64,000 bases of DNA from Streptomyces roseofulvus (lineage in GTDB: Bacteria > Actinomycetota > Actinomycetes > Streptomycetales > Streptomycetaceae). Shown one piece after another: positions 8,222 through 16,545 of the stretch. A program made the translations under genes and the position numbers. Numbering within the stretch: the first letter of the stretch is position 1; each line of letters opens with the position of its first letter. The DNA lies in assembly GCF_039534915.1 (NCBI RefSeq), contig NZ_BAAAWE010000001.1, positions 7,316,001-7,380,000 on the forward strand, given 5' to 3'. Under the pieces are notes generated by a model. It made no database searches. It was not told the DNA's origin and saw nothing but the letters and a program-made list of their open reading frames with translations.

Positions 8222-8331
8222 CAGACCTCACCGCCGCGCCGGCGAGCCGGACGGTTCGTGACAGCCGTGTCCGCAGTGGGCTCCACGGGCCCGGTCCCAG
8301 AAGACGGGGTTCCGCGCAGGGCCGTGCTCAT
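8221..8331 (-). CDS. small leader-like ORF, 36 aa
   Basis: A short frame with ATG at 8331 has a good AAGGAGAG site 8-9 bases upstream, and its TGA shares one base with the ATG of the replication gene (TGATG). The peptide is Thr/Pro/Arg-rich without recognisable motifs. Close coupling suggests translational coupling to the replication gene, or an uncharacterised small protein. Confidence 0.45.
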   Translation of the reverse strand: MSTALRGTPSSGTGPVEPTADTAVTNRPARRRGGEV

Positions 8332-8942
8332 GCAAGACTCTCCTTGTAGTACAAGCCGCTCCGGTGTTGCCCCGTAGGAAGGGCCGGTGCGGTGGTGACG
8401 GGTCGCCTGTCCGCCGTTGGCTCGGCGGAAAGGTAGGACTCTTCGCATTCCGGCGCCCGGGAGTTGGCTCTCCTGGGCGCCGCGGCGTTTCTAGGTGCTT
8501 GCTCGGATCCTCATATCGCTCTTTCGCCGGGCTACCCGGCGAGGGACGACGAACATACGTAGAGCGCCGGCGCAAGTCCATACTTCGCACTAGTTTTCGT
8601 CACTGTCCGTGTGGGGTGCGGTGCCCCGAGGTGAGGGGGCCAGGGCCATAGGAGCCCGTCTCCGTCTGCCGCTCAACGGAAATGATCTTCTTTCTCCTTG
8701 CCTCGACGGCGGGGTGACTACGCCGCCGATCTGGTGATGTCCAGGATTTAAGCCCGCTCGGGATTCATCGTCAACGTCATCTCAAGCCGCAATTACGCGC
8801 GTAGAGGATGGTGCTGCGGGAGGTCCTGGGGAGCGACCTGGCTCCCAACTTGCCTTTCTTGTAAGGAGGGATGGCGGGAGGGTGGCCATCGAGAGTTGGT
8901 CGTGAAGAGGTCGTAAAGGTGTCGAAGGTGTGCGGAGAGAAA

Positions 8943-8966
8943 AAACCGGCAATTAATTGCCGGTTT
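8943..8966. promoter_or_regulatory. 24-bp perfect palindrome, operator or terminator
   Basis: Half-site AAACCGGCAATT is followed directly by its complement. A-rich bases on the left and T-rich bases on the right would also let it act as a bidirectional terminator. A further half-copy, TTGCCGGTTTA, appears at about 8983-8993, which favours an operator with an extra site. Confidence 0.45.
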
Positions 8967-9038
8967 CGGAACCGGAAAATCCTTGCCGGTTTATTGTCCG
9001 ATTCGGGCGGATCGCATCTCTATTGCCCCTGAGCTTCT

Positions 9039-9058
9039 TACCTACGCTAGCGTAGGTA
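9039..9058. promoter_or_regulatory. 20-bp perfect palindrome, probable operator
   Basis: TACCTACGCTAGCGTAGGTA is fully self-complementary. It lies about 185 bases upstream of the XRE/MmyB-type regulator and 700 bases upstream of the replication operon. Size and symmetry fit a dimeric repressor site; the cognate regulator is not known. Confidence 0.5.
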
Positions 9059-9242
9059 GCTGTGGGGCGCGTCACCCTGTGGGCGGAGGTGATCCTGGCC
9101 ACCGAAAATGATCTCGTACTCTGGAGTAGAGGCAGGGGCGGGCCGGCGCGTATCGCGCAAGGTCCCCCCTCTTTTTGTTGCCTCCGCTCGGGGAAGGTAG
9201 CCCTCAATGCGAGGGGAAGCACACGACGATCGAGGAGAGCGG

Positions 9243-10646
9243 ATGGGCGCGACTGAGCCCCTCCACCCGGGCCCCGGGAGCGGCGGGGAAGGCGCGGAGC
9301 GGACGGCTGGCAGGGAGCGCGAAGGGCAGGAGACCCCGTGGGCCGGACAGGTCATGGGTTTCGCCGGCCAGCTCAAGACCTGGCGCAAGGCGGCCGGGCA
9401 CCGTCGAGGCCGGAGAGTGACCCAAGAAGAGTGCGCGACCGCGGTCGGCAGGTCGGAGAGGTGGTGGCGAGCCCTCGAACGCGGCGACGGCCGCAATCGC
9501 CTCGACCGCGCCCAGTGCGACAGCCTCGCGGAACTTCTCCAGCTGGATCGGGATGAGTACATCGCCCTGCTGCTCTACAACAACCTGACCATTGCCGCTG
9601 CTGACAGCGGTGCCACGGCAGATCCGCGAGTTCGCAGTGGCCTGCGCCTGCTGATCGACAAGCAGATGCCGGCTCCTACCTACCTGTGCGACGCCCACTG
9701 GAACATCATCGGATTCAACCCGGCGATGGCGCAGTGGTGGCCCTGGGTCCTTGAGCCCGGTGCCAATCTCATGAGATGGGCGCTTACGTCAGGCGAGGCG
9801 CGCGTCCAGTATCACGACTGGGAACGTCATGCTCGCGAGTACGTCCGCATGCTGAAGTTCGCCCTCGCCCGCGGGAGCGACTCGGCCGAACTGATTGAAC
9901 TGATCGGCGACGTCTGCAAGGACGCGGATGTACGGGGTATCTGGGAGGCGACGAACGAGCTGACGGAGAATCGGGACGGGCATATCTTCCGGATGTCGAT
10001 TCCGGCGATGGATTGGGAGCCGATCGATGTCGTCTCGCACGTCTTGTATCCGGCAACACTTCCCGACTGTCGCATGGTCGTAATCACCTGGTGGACAAAC
10101 GAGGATGGCGAGGAGGAGGCGCGCGACGTGGACACAGCACTCGGCGCTGCAGGAGAAGAGTCGCAGGTTCAGCAGCCGACTCCGCCGGCTGCCGCAGCTC
10201 GACGTCGGATCGCTCATGCGATTACTGGGCGGATATCTGTTCCCACGGCAGAAGAAGCAGCCACGCTGGCCGGGGCTGACGCCGTTCCCCTCCCGGTGCT
10301 CAGTCGGCTCATGGGTGACGGGTGCCAGCTCACCCTGTCCCCCTCTGCCCAGTCGGTCATCTGGGCGGTGAAGGAGGAGGACGGAGCCTGGAGCGTCTCG
10401 GAGGTCTCGGTCTACACCGCGATCGTGAAGCTTCCTCACGCTGCCACCGAACCCGAAGCCCGGGCGGAGATGAAGACCTTGGTCAGGGCCAACCTGCCGG
10501 CCGATCCCAAGCAGGCGTCGGGACGGATCCAGGAGCTTCTGCCCCAACTCCGGAACAGGATTCACTTCCTGGAGCAGATCGGGCGGGACCTGTACGAGCA
10601 GGACCCGACACTCCCGTACATCTGGGATCCGACCGACGAGATCTGA
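9243..10646 (+). CDS. XRE-family regulator with MmyB-like ligand-binding region
   Basis: Transcription factor. An N-terminal helix-turn-helix is visible at about residues 42-95 (LKTWRKAAGHRRG, TQEECATAVGRSERWWRALERG). A PAS-like MmyB ligand domain follows: MPAPTYLCDAHWNIIGFNPA, WWPWV, then RHAREYVRMLKFALARG. The C-terminal ~200 residues are not familiar. I chose ATG 9243 for its GAGGAGAG site, giving 467 aa; ATG 9207 and ATG 9354 are alternatives. Convergent with the LuxR-type gene at 10725. It may control the element's genes through the palindromes upstream. Confidence 0.7.
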   Translation: MGATEPLHPGPGSGGEGAERTAGREREGQETPWAGQVMGFAGQLKTWRKAAGHRRGRRVTQEECATAVGRSERWWRALERGDGRNRLDRAQCDSLAELLQLDRDEYIALLLYNNLTIAAADSGATADPRVRSGLRLLIDKQMPAPTYLCDAHWNIIGFNPAMAQWWPWVLEPGANLMRWALTSGEARVQYHDWERHAREYVRMLKFALARGSDSAELIELIGDVCKDADVRGIWEATNELTENRDGHIFRMSIPAMDWEPIDVVSHVLYPATLPDCRMVVITWWTNEDGEEEARDVDTALGAAGEESQVQQPTPPAAAARRRIAHAITGRISVPTAEEAATLAGADAVPLPVLSRLMGDGCQLTLSPSAQSVIWAVKEEDGAWSVSEVSVYTAIVKLPHAATEPEARAEMKTLVRANLPADPKQASGRIQELLPQLRNRIHFLEQIGRDLYEQDPTLPYIWDPTDEI

Positions 10647-10668
10647 GCGAGACCTCCCGAGCCTTGAT

Positions 10669-10695
10669 GGCCAGCCCCTCCTGCCGGGGCTGGCC
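10669..10695. terminator. hairpin terminator between convergent genes
   Basis: Arms GGCCAGCCCC (10669-10678) and GGGGCTGGCC (10686-10695) are perfect complements around a 7-base loop. It sits between the stop of the MmyB-like gene and the stop of the minus-strand LuxR-type gene, so it can serve both. Confidence 0.75.
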
Positions 10696-10724
10696 GTCGG
10701 CGTTCCTCCAGGCGGCCGGTTTGG

Positions 10725-11360
10725 CTATATAAGCCCCTGTCGCATCGCGTATGCCACCGCGTGCGAGCGGTTGCGCAGTTGCAGCCGGGTGATGACCGCG
10801 TGCAGCACGTTCTTGATGGTGCGTTCGGAGTACGAGAGCTTCGCGGCGATGTCCGCCGTGTCGTAGCCCTCCGCGACCAGGCGCAGCACGTCCACCTCGC
10901 GCGTGGCGAGGCCGGTGAAGTGCAGGCCGCGCGGGCCGAGGACCTGGCCCTGGAGCCGGCCGACCTCCTCTAGGAGGCGTCCCACCAGGTCGGAGGGGAG
11001 GTGTCCGGCGCCCTTCGCGACCGTGCCGATGACGTGCACCAGGTGCTCGGGGGTCGCCTCCGCGCGCCGGATCACCCCGGCGACCCCGCACTCCGCCGCG
11101 CTCACCAGCTTCTGTTCGTCGATGTCGGTCGTCACCAGGACCGGGCGGGCCTTGCTGGTTCGGGTGACGTGTCGCAGCAGACGCAGCACGTCCTCGTTGA
11201 CCGTGTCCACCACGAGCACGACGACCTCGGGCGCGGGGTTGGCGGTCTCGCTCCACTCCACCAGGCTGGTCTCGGGGCGCGTCCGCAACTGGCTCGTCAC
11301 CCCCGCCTGCGAGATCGGGTCCTGAGCGTGCACCGCCGTGACTGTTCTCTTCATGGTCAT
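10725..11360 (-). CDS. LuxR-type response regulator-like protein, 211 aa
   Basis: Receiver-like N-terminus plus LuxR DNA-binding domain. The C-terminal HTH is clear (LATREVDVLRLVAEGYDTADIAAKLSYSERTIKNVLHAV), with the typical TREVDVL start. The N-terminal 120 residues have the fold pattern of a receiver (VVVLVVDTVNEDVL, ARPVLVTTDIDEQKLVSAAE), but the usual phosphorylation aspartate context is altered, so it may not be controlled by phosphorylation. No sensor kinase lies nearby. It stands alone at the 3' end of the sugar/CoA gene cluster and is a candidate cluster regulator. Confidence 0.75.
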   Translation of the reverse strand: MTMKRTVTAVHAQDPISQAGVTSQLRTRPETSLVEWSETANPAPEVVVLVVDTVNEDVLRLLRHVTRTSKARPVLVTTDIDEQKLVSAAECGVAGVIRRAEATPEHLVHVIGTVAKGAGHLPSDLVGRLLEEVGRLQGQVLGPRGLHFTGLATREVDVLRLVAEGYDTADIAAKLSYSERTIKNVLHAVITRLQLRNRSHAVAYAMRQGLI

Positions 11361-11368
11361 GAATGTGC

Positions 11369-11983
11369 TTAGAAGGTCGGCAAGCTGACGTTGCTACCGA
11401 ACGAGGGGCAGAGTCGGGCGAGCCGTGCTTTCTGGTCTGTCGGCGAGGGCGCGGTCGTAGATTTCGAAGTAGCGGGACGTGTTGGACCGCCAGGAGTAGC
11501 GCTCGTGTGTGGTCCGACGGGCTGCCCCCAGTCCTTCTCTCCGGGGGTGGCGTGAGCGGCGGCGATCTGGGCGGGGAAGCGTGCGAAGGGGGCGTGGGAG
11601 GGGAGGCGGAGGTCGGCGGGGACCGGGAGGCGGTGAAGGGCCCGGAGTATCCGGGCGGCATCCGCCGGGTTTGCGGGGCCGCCGGGGCCGAGGTCGGTCC
11701 AGAAGGTCACGGGGCGTCCGGCGGCCACCACGGGTTCGGAGCGGCGGGGCAGGGAGACGGGGATACCGTTGCCGTAGAGCCAGTAGGCGCCGCCGATCTC
11801 CTTTTGTGCGTTGAGCCTGGTGCCCGGCTGGTGGACCCGGGCGACGGCGCCGTTGGACAGGCGCCAGATGCCGTTGTCGAGGGCGCGGATTAGCTGGGCC
11901 CGGGTGGCGTCGAAGCCTGCGTGGAGGCATGCCTCCCGCAGGGCCGAGAGGGTCTCCTCGCCGCTGTGCGTGAGAGTGATCAT
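11369..11983 (-). pseudogene. truncated aminoglycoside-phosphotransferase-fold kinase
   Basis: The first ~150 residues look like the N-lobe of an APH/HSK2-type kinase (NGIWRLSNGAVARVHQPG, WLYGNGIPVSLPR, then ILRALHRLPVP). The catalytic HGD and DxD half expected next is missing. From about 11535 the frame runs into low-complexity sequence. In the overlapping frame the same DNA encodes a different protein tail (see 11394-11530). ATG 11983 has AGGAAG nine bases upstream. A deletion joining two gene fragments is the simplest explanation, so I call it a pseudogene, although a 204-residue chimera could still be made. Confidence 0.6.
11394..11530 (-). pseudogene. C-terminal fragment, glycosyltransferase-like
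   Basis: In a frame different from the upstream kinase remnant, the DNA reads THERYSWRSNTSRYFEIYDRA, then a short tail to TAG at 11394. This resembles the C-terminal helix of GT4-type glycosyltransferases (YSW...YxxIY). Nothing of the catalytic domain remains. The assignment rests on about 20 residues and is tentative. Confidence 0.35.
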
Positions 11984-12045
11984 CAGGTGTGTCTTCCTGG
12001 TCATGTGGCCGGCAGGGAGCGGGAAAGGGGCGTCGGTGGCCTCGC

Positions 12046-12696
12046 CTACGGGCGGGAGGCGTGGACGATCTCGCGGACGGTGCGGAACATCTCGGCGCCG
12101 TGGGCGCCGTCGGGGAAGCGCTCGACGACGCGGTGGTGCACGTGCTGCCGGTAGGCCAGTTCGGTCAGGCCGCCGAAGACCTTCATGTCGAGCTGCTGCT
12201 GGGAGGAGAAGCAGGCCAGGGCTGCCTGCTTGGCGGCCAGGAGTTCGGGGGTGCCGACGAAGTAGAGGTTCGGTTCGAAGTTGCGGCTGTAGGGGGAGCG
12301 GAAGTGGACCAGGTCGGCGGCCTCGCGCATCGCGACGGTGGTGGCTTCCTCGCCGGTGACGGCGTGGTCGAGGTGCTGGTCGTCGGGGTGGTGGGTGTAG
12401 ACGACGTCGGGGCGTTCGGCGGCGAAGGCGTCGAACAGGCAAGCGTTGATGGCTCCGCGGTGGTCGGTGAACCGGCTGTCGGGGATGGGGGAGAAGGTGT
12501 AACTGCCGATGCCGAGGATCTTCGCGGCGGCCAGGCACTCGTCGCGGCGCGTCATGGTGCCGGGGTGCCCGACGGTCAGGCAGTGGACCCGGACACGGTC
12601 GCCGGCCAGGACGTGGTCGCGGATGCGCATGCCCATGGCGAGTTCGGCGTCGTCGGGGTGGGCGACGACGACCAGGACGGACCGGGAGGCGGTCAA
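12046..12696 (-). CDS. PIG-L family N-acetyl-sugar deacetylase, 216 aa
   Basis: Zinc-dependent deacetylase of the LmbE/PIG-L family (MshB-type), acting on N-acetylglucosaminyl groups or related amides. The metal motif AHPDDAELAMG is at about residues 11-21 and the second motif THHPDDQHLDH at about 100-110. Start TTG 12696 overlaps the upstream stop (TTGA) with GAGGAG five bases before. Its neighbour is a phosphodiester glycosidase, which together suggests processing of an amino-sugar conjugate. Confidence 0.85.
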   Translation of the reverse strand: MTASRSVLVVVAHPDDAELAMGMRIRDHVLAGDRVRVHCLTVGHPGTMTRRDECLAAAKILGIGSYTFSPIPDSRFTDHRGAINACLFDAFAAERPDVVYTHHPDDQHLDHAVTGEEATTVAMREAADLVHFRSPYSRNFEPNLYFVGTPELLAAKQAALACFSSQQQLDMKVFGGLTELAYRQHVHHRVVERFPDGAHGAEMFRTVREIVHASRP

Positions 12697-13997
12697 CGGG
12701 ACTCCTCGTGGAGCGTGATCTGCAGGGCGCTGTGCAGACGGCGGCCGTCTAGGCCCTGCCAGCGGAAGGGCTCGTACTCGTCGCGGGGCCAGCGCAGGTA
12801 ATGGAGGCTGCCGACGGCATCCGCCGGTCCGCGCCCGTGCCGGTAGGCGATCTTGGAGGTCTGGCCGCCGTCGAGGTGGAACACCGCCGCCGGGTCGTGG
12901 CCGGCCCGCGCACACAGCTCGGCGGCCTCCTGGACGGTGACGCCCTGGAACGCGGGGGCGAGGGGTGCGCCGTCCAGGACGGTCAGCGTCAGATGCCGGC
13001 CGTCGAGCGCGAGCAGGGTGCGGGCGTAGCGGACGCCGGGGCGGAACGGGCTGGTGCCCAGGCTCTGGTCCCAGGGCGCGGTGCGTCCGGCGGCGGCGTC
13101 GGCGGCGGACGGCCCCAGGGACAGGGCGCTTTCGATGCCGGCGGTGGCGAAGGCATCGACGGCCGTGACGCGGACGGGCGCGTTCGTGACGAGGTGGGCG
13201 GGCCAGGGGTGGTGGGCGCGCAGGATGTAGGCGCCGGCGAACAGGTCGGCGCCGCCGCCGGGATGCAGAGCGGTGATCCTGGCCCCGGCGGGGGAGAGGG
13301 AGACTGTGCAGTCGAGGGCCTGCCGATCCCGGGGCGTGGTGTTGGCGGCCGGGTCGACGTCACGGCGGAAGCCCGTGCGGGGATCGTCGTGGTAGCGGAT
13401 GCGGCAGTTCGCCGCACCGAACACGGTGAGGTGGCCGGCCGGGGCCGGGCCCGGCGTGGGGTCCTTCGAACCGGTCCAGGTGTGCGGGTGGCCGGCGACG
13501 GTGAGGGTGCCGGTGGCGGCCAGGGCGCGGACGAGCGGACGGCCGTGGTGGATGAGGAGGGCGGGTTTGGTGACGGTGGGCAGGCTGACGACATCGTGGT
13601 CGCGGAGGGCGAGGTCGAGGCAGGGCTCGGCAGGCTGATAGGAGGGGTCGTCGGAGATGTAGGCGAAGGTGCCGGAGACCGCGGCGGCGACAGGGCCGGT
13701 GACGAGGCGGCGCAGGTGGAAGCCGCGCGGGCAGGATACGGGCCGGCACCCGGCGCGGTCGAGGTCGAGGGTGAGGGTGTAGGCGTTGGTGAGGCATCCG
13801 TCGCCGAGGCCGATCGGTCGGGCCGCGAAGACGACGCCTGGCGCGAGGGCGCGGCTCCGCGCCGGGGTGGGGTGGGCGAACGGGCTCTGGTCGCGAGCCA
13901 GCGACTGGACGCTGGGCACATGGATGCCGCGGGCGCGCAGTTCGGCGAGCGGATCCTGGTCCGGCGTGCCACCGGGCGGAGCGAAGGGCACGTTCAC
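12693..13997 (-). CDS. phosphodiester glycosidase family protein (NAGPA-like), 434 aa
   Basis: Family of the GlcNAc-1-phosphodiester alpha-N-acetylglucosaminidase (uncovering enzyme). The C-terminal domain (about 250-410) contains TAVDAFATAGIESAL, then YARTLLALDG, VTVQEAAELCARAGHDPAAV and FHLDGGQTS, matching the hallmark D-G-G-S/T end of the domain. The N-terminal half is a separate beta-rich region, rich in Ala/Pro. No signal peptide is seen. GTG 13997 overlaps the upstream stop by four bases. Part of the minus-strand operon; likely removes or transfers a phosphodiester-linked sugar in the product pathway. Confidence 0.7.
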   Translation of the reverse strand: MNVPFAPPGGTPDQDPLAELRARGIHVPSVQSLARDQSPFAHPTPARSRALAPGVVFAARPIGLGDGCLTNAYTLTLDLDRAGCRPVSCPRGFHLRRLVTGPVAAAVSGTFAYISDDPSYQPAEPCLDLALRDHDVVSLPTVTKPALLIHHGRPLVRALAATGTLTVAGHPHTWTGSKDPTPGPAPAGHLTVFGAANCRIRYHDDPRTGFRRDVDPAANTTPRDRQALDCTVSLSPAGARITALHPGGGADLFAGAYILRAHHPWPAHLVTNAPVRVTAVDAFATAGIESALSLGPSAADAAAGRTAPWDQSLGTSPFRPGVRYARTLLALDGRHLTLTVLDGAPLAPAFQGVTVQEAAELCARAGHDPAAVFHLDGGQTSKIAYRHGRGPADAVGSLHYLRWPRDEYEPFRWQGLDGRRLHSALQITLHEESR

Positions 13998-15010
13998 GAC
14001 GTCACCGGCCCGGTGACGGCATCCAGCAGATCGCGGACGCTGAACGGCCCGGCGTCCAGCAGGCGGCGCAGGCTGTGGCGCAGAGGGTCGGCAGCGGCGG
14101 GTGGACTGGTTGCCGGGTAGGGGACGGTGCAGGCCTCCAGCCGGTACAGCAGCACCCCGGCGGCCACCGCCGCGAGGAGGTCGTCGTCGCGCCAGGGCCG
14201 GGCGTGGCCCGGGAGGGTGTAGGCGTCGAGGAACGCGCCGGCGAGCGGGTGCAGATGTGACGGCCGGGTGATGTGGTGCAGGACCAGGTGGGCGAGGAGG
14301 TAGCCGAGGTCGAACAGCGGCGCGCCCGTGTGCACGTTGTCGAGGTCGACGAACGCGGTCCGTCCCGCCGCCAGGCTGAGGTTCTTCGGGCAGGCGTCGC
14401 CGAGGATCAGCTGCCGGCCGGGCAGGGCGTCCAGGCGGCGGCACGCCTCGTCGAGGACGGGGTGGCCGCTGGAGCGCAGGCAGTAGCCGTAGGCGTGCTC
14501 GGCGCGGAAGAGGTCGTCGCCGTCGCCTTCACGCAGCGGCGGCAGGCCGGCGGTGGCGTGATGGACGCGGGTCAGGGCGGTGGCCAGGCGTGTGCACTCC
14601 TCGGCGGTGGCGGCGCGCTGGTCGAGGTGCTCGCGCCAGGTCCGGCCGTCGGGGAAGACGTCGGTCATCACCATGGCGTGCGCGTCGGGCAGGAACGCCA
14701 GGACCTCCGGGAACAGGTCGGGCAGCAGGCTGTGGTGCAGGGTCAGAGCCCGGTGCTCGACCGCGATGAGCGCCGGGTCGGTCGCGATGTGCCGGATCCT
14801 GGCGAAGCGGTGGCCGCGGATCTTCACGATGACGTTGCCCGCCTCGCCACGGACACGGAAGACGTGGGCGACGTTGCCGCCGAGGCACTCCTCGACGCCG
14901 GTGAGGCGTCCGGTGTGGGGGCGGCACGCGGCGAGGACCAGCTGCAGGTGCGGCCCGAGGACCGCTCCCAGGCCGGGCGCGATGTGGCCGGGGGCGAGGG
15001 GGAGCGTCAT
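13994..15010 (-). CDS. APH-fold small-molecule kinase, 338 aa
   Basis: Aminoglycoside phosphotransferase/HSK2-type kinase. Visible features: VIVKIRGHRFARIRH (ATP-binding Lys), IAVEHRALTLHH (Glu of the N-lobe), catalytic loop LILGDACPKNLSL with GD...N, and metal-binding FVDLDNVHTGAPLFDLGYLLAHL. ATG 15010 overlaps the Gfo/Idh stop codon. Substrate unknown; in this operon it probably phosphorylates a sugar or amino-alcohol intermediate rather than giving drug resistance. Confidence 0.8.
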   Translation of the reverse strand: MTLPLAPGHIAPGLGAVLGPHLQLVLAACRPHTGRLTGVEECLGGNVAHVFRVRGEAGNVIVKIRGHRFARIRHIATDPALIAVEHRALTLHHSLLPDLFPEVLAFLPDAHAMVMTDVFPDGRTWREHLDQRAATAEECTRLATALTRVHHATAGLPPLREGDGDDLFRAEHAYGYCLRSSGHPVLDEACRRLDALPGRQLILGDACPKNLSLAAGRTAFVDLDNVHTGAPLFDLGYLLAHLVLHHITRPSHLHPLAGAFLDAYTLPGHARPWRDDDLLAAVAAGVLLYRLEACTVPYPATSPPAAADPLRHSLRRLLDAGPFSVRDLLDAVTGPVTS

Positions 15011-16545
15011 CGCGTGCCTCCCAGGGCGGCGAGTGCGTGCCCGGCGCGCGGGGCCGGGGCGGTGGGGCGGAAGCCGAGGACGACGGGGGCGGCGGGCCGG
15101 CCGGTCGCGGTCCAACGGCGGGACATCGACAGGTAGGCGCCTGCCATCAACCGGGCCGGGCGCCAGTGGTCGGCCAGGTCCGAGGCCAGCTCCGCGCGGG
15201 GGACGCGGCCGGCCAGGTGGGCGAGGAACTCGGTGACGGCGCAGGTGCGGGCCGAGCGCTGGGTCGGCAGCACCGTCCGGTCGCCGCAGTCCTCCACGAG
15301 GTCGGTGAAGCCGAGCGCGCGGTGGCGTTCCCAGCCCAGTCCCAGGCGGTCGTTGCGGAAGACGTGGAGCTCGATGTGGTCCGCGCCGCCCGCCGCGTGC
15401 CGGTCGATCCGACCCTCGTCGCCGTGAAGGGTCTGCAGGACGTGCAGATGCAGAGCCTGGAAGGGCCCTTGCTGGATGAGGTGGACCTCTTGCCCGATGC
15501 GGCCGTTGCCCTTGTAGAGGCCGCCGGCCACGGCGTGGAGGTTGCCGCGCTGGGAGAAGGTGGTGTGGGCGAGGTTGTGGTTGCCGAGCGCCATCACCCG
15601 GCCGCGGCTGCGGTAGGTGACGTTGAGGAACACATCGATCTCGCCAAAGCCGGTGACGAGCCGATCCAGGTCCTGCTCGGTGTACGGGTTACGGGCGGCA
15701 AAGCCGGGCAGCAGCCGGGCGTGGTCGGCGACGGTGAGCTGGGCGAGGAAGTCGGCGGGCCGGGTGCACGCGGCGTGGACCTCGATCTCGTCGATCTCCT
15801 TGCCCGGCCGCTCGCCCGCGGCCAGCCACCACGGCACGGTGTCGAAGTGGTGGTAGCCGGAGTGCGCGGCCTTGCCATACCCGCGGTCGAAGCCGTGGTA
15901 GCCGAGGTCGACGAGCTCGTCCGGCAGCCGCCACTGGCCGTCGCCGTGACTGGACTGGACCGACGTGACGGGGCAGTTCGTGGCCTCGGCCACCTCGGCG
16001 ATCAGCTCCCGCACCCGGCGGAATGCGGGGTGCCAGCGGCGCTGACTCATCACGCTGACCACCATCCGCGGATCGCGCCGCCGGGCCGCCCGGTAGGCAT
16101 CCAGCAGGGTGTCGAAGTCATCGGCGATCGCCTGCGCGGCCACCGGGTCGGTGGACGCGCCGGGATGCACGGTCAGCGGCTTGTCGAGCAGCACCGGCAG
16201 GCCCCGCTCCATCGCCCACAGCGCGTAGGGCAGGTGCACGGACGGCTCGGTCGCCACCACGACCGCCCCGATCCGCTCCCGCTCCACCACACCCTCCAGC
16301 ACATGTCGCACCCCGCCAGGCAGGGCCCGGCAGGAGACGGGGAAGGGCTCGACGGGAACGACGAGCATCCGCCGTGGCCGGCCCGGCGTGCCGTACTCGA
16401 CTGCGGCGGCAGCCACGTCGGGCAGGTCGGCGCCGGTGACGGTGCCGGCGAGGCCCGCGTCCTGGGCGACGGCCAGCGCGGGCAGGTGGTTGAGGCGGGT
16501 GTGCGGGCCGACCCCGACGACCAGCACGTTCACGGCACCGCTCAC
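15007..16545 (-). CDS. Gfo/Idh/MocA-type oxidoreductase, 512 aa
   Basis: NAD(P)-dependent sugar or cyclitol dehydrogenase family. The N-terminal Rossmann segment is VNVLVVGVGPHTRLNHLPAL, with a modified glycine motif, followed by IGAVVVATEPSVHLPYALWA and the catalytic-Lys motif LPVLLDKPLTVHPG (the usual EKP is DKP). Length is greater than the usual 330-390 aa, with an extended C-terminal region containing many His and aromatic residues (YHHFDTVPWWLAAG, NHNLAHTTF). GTG 16545 overlaps the upstream stop. It probably oxidises a sugar hydroxyl in the cluster pathway. Confidence 0.75.
   Translation of the reverse strand: MSGAVNVLVVGVGPHTRLNHLPALAVAQDAGLAGTVTGADLPDVAAAAVEYGTPGRPRRMLVVPVEPFPVSCRALPGGVRHVLEGVVERERIGAVVVATEPSVHLPYALWAMERGLPVLLDKPLTVHPGASTDPVAAQAIADDFDTLLDAYRAARRRDPRMVVSVMSQRRWHPAFRRVRELIAEVAEATNCPVTSVQSSHGDGQWRLPDELVDLGYHGFDRGYGKAAHSGYHHFDTVPWWLAAGERPGKEIDEIEVHAACTRPADFLAQLTVADHARLLPGFAARNPYTEQDLDRLVTGFGEIDVFLNVTYRSRGRVMALGNHNLAHTTFSQRGNLHAVAGGLYKGNGRIGQEVHLIQQGPFQALHLHVLQTLHGDEGRIDRHAAGGADHIELHVFRNDRLGLGWERHRALGFTDLVEDCGDRTVLPTQRSARTCAVTEFLAHLAGRVPRAELASDLADHWRPARLMAGAYLSMSRRWTATGRPAAPVVLGFRPTAPAPRAGHALAALGGTR

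Larger units (their letters stand above)
8332..9242. promoter_or_regulatory. long intergenic control region between divergent replication and regulator genes
   Basis: About 910 bases without a supportable gene separate the minus-strand replication operon and the plus-strand regulator. The right half is AT-richer than its surroundings and contains two long perfect palindromes (8943-8966, 9039-9058), listed separately. No iteron array was seen. This is a reasonable place for the operon promoters and possibly the replication origin, but that is inference from position. Confidence 0.4.

Noticed and set aside
8228..8590. 120-residue frame upstream of the replication gene
   Set aside because: Low-complexity Arg/Pro/Thr composition with no ribosome-binding site; a 36-residue ORF in another frame has much better start signals.
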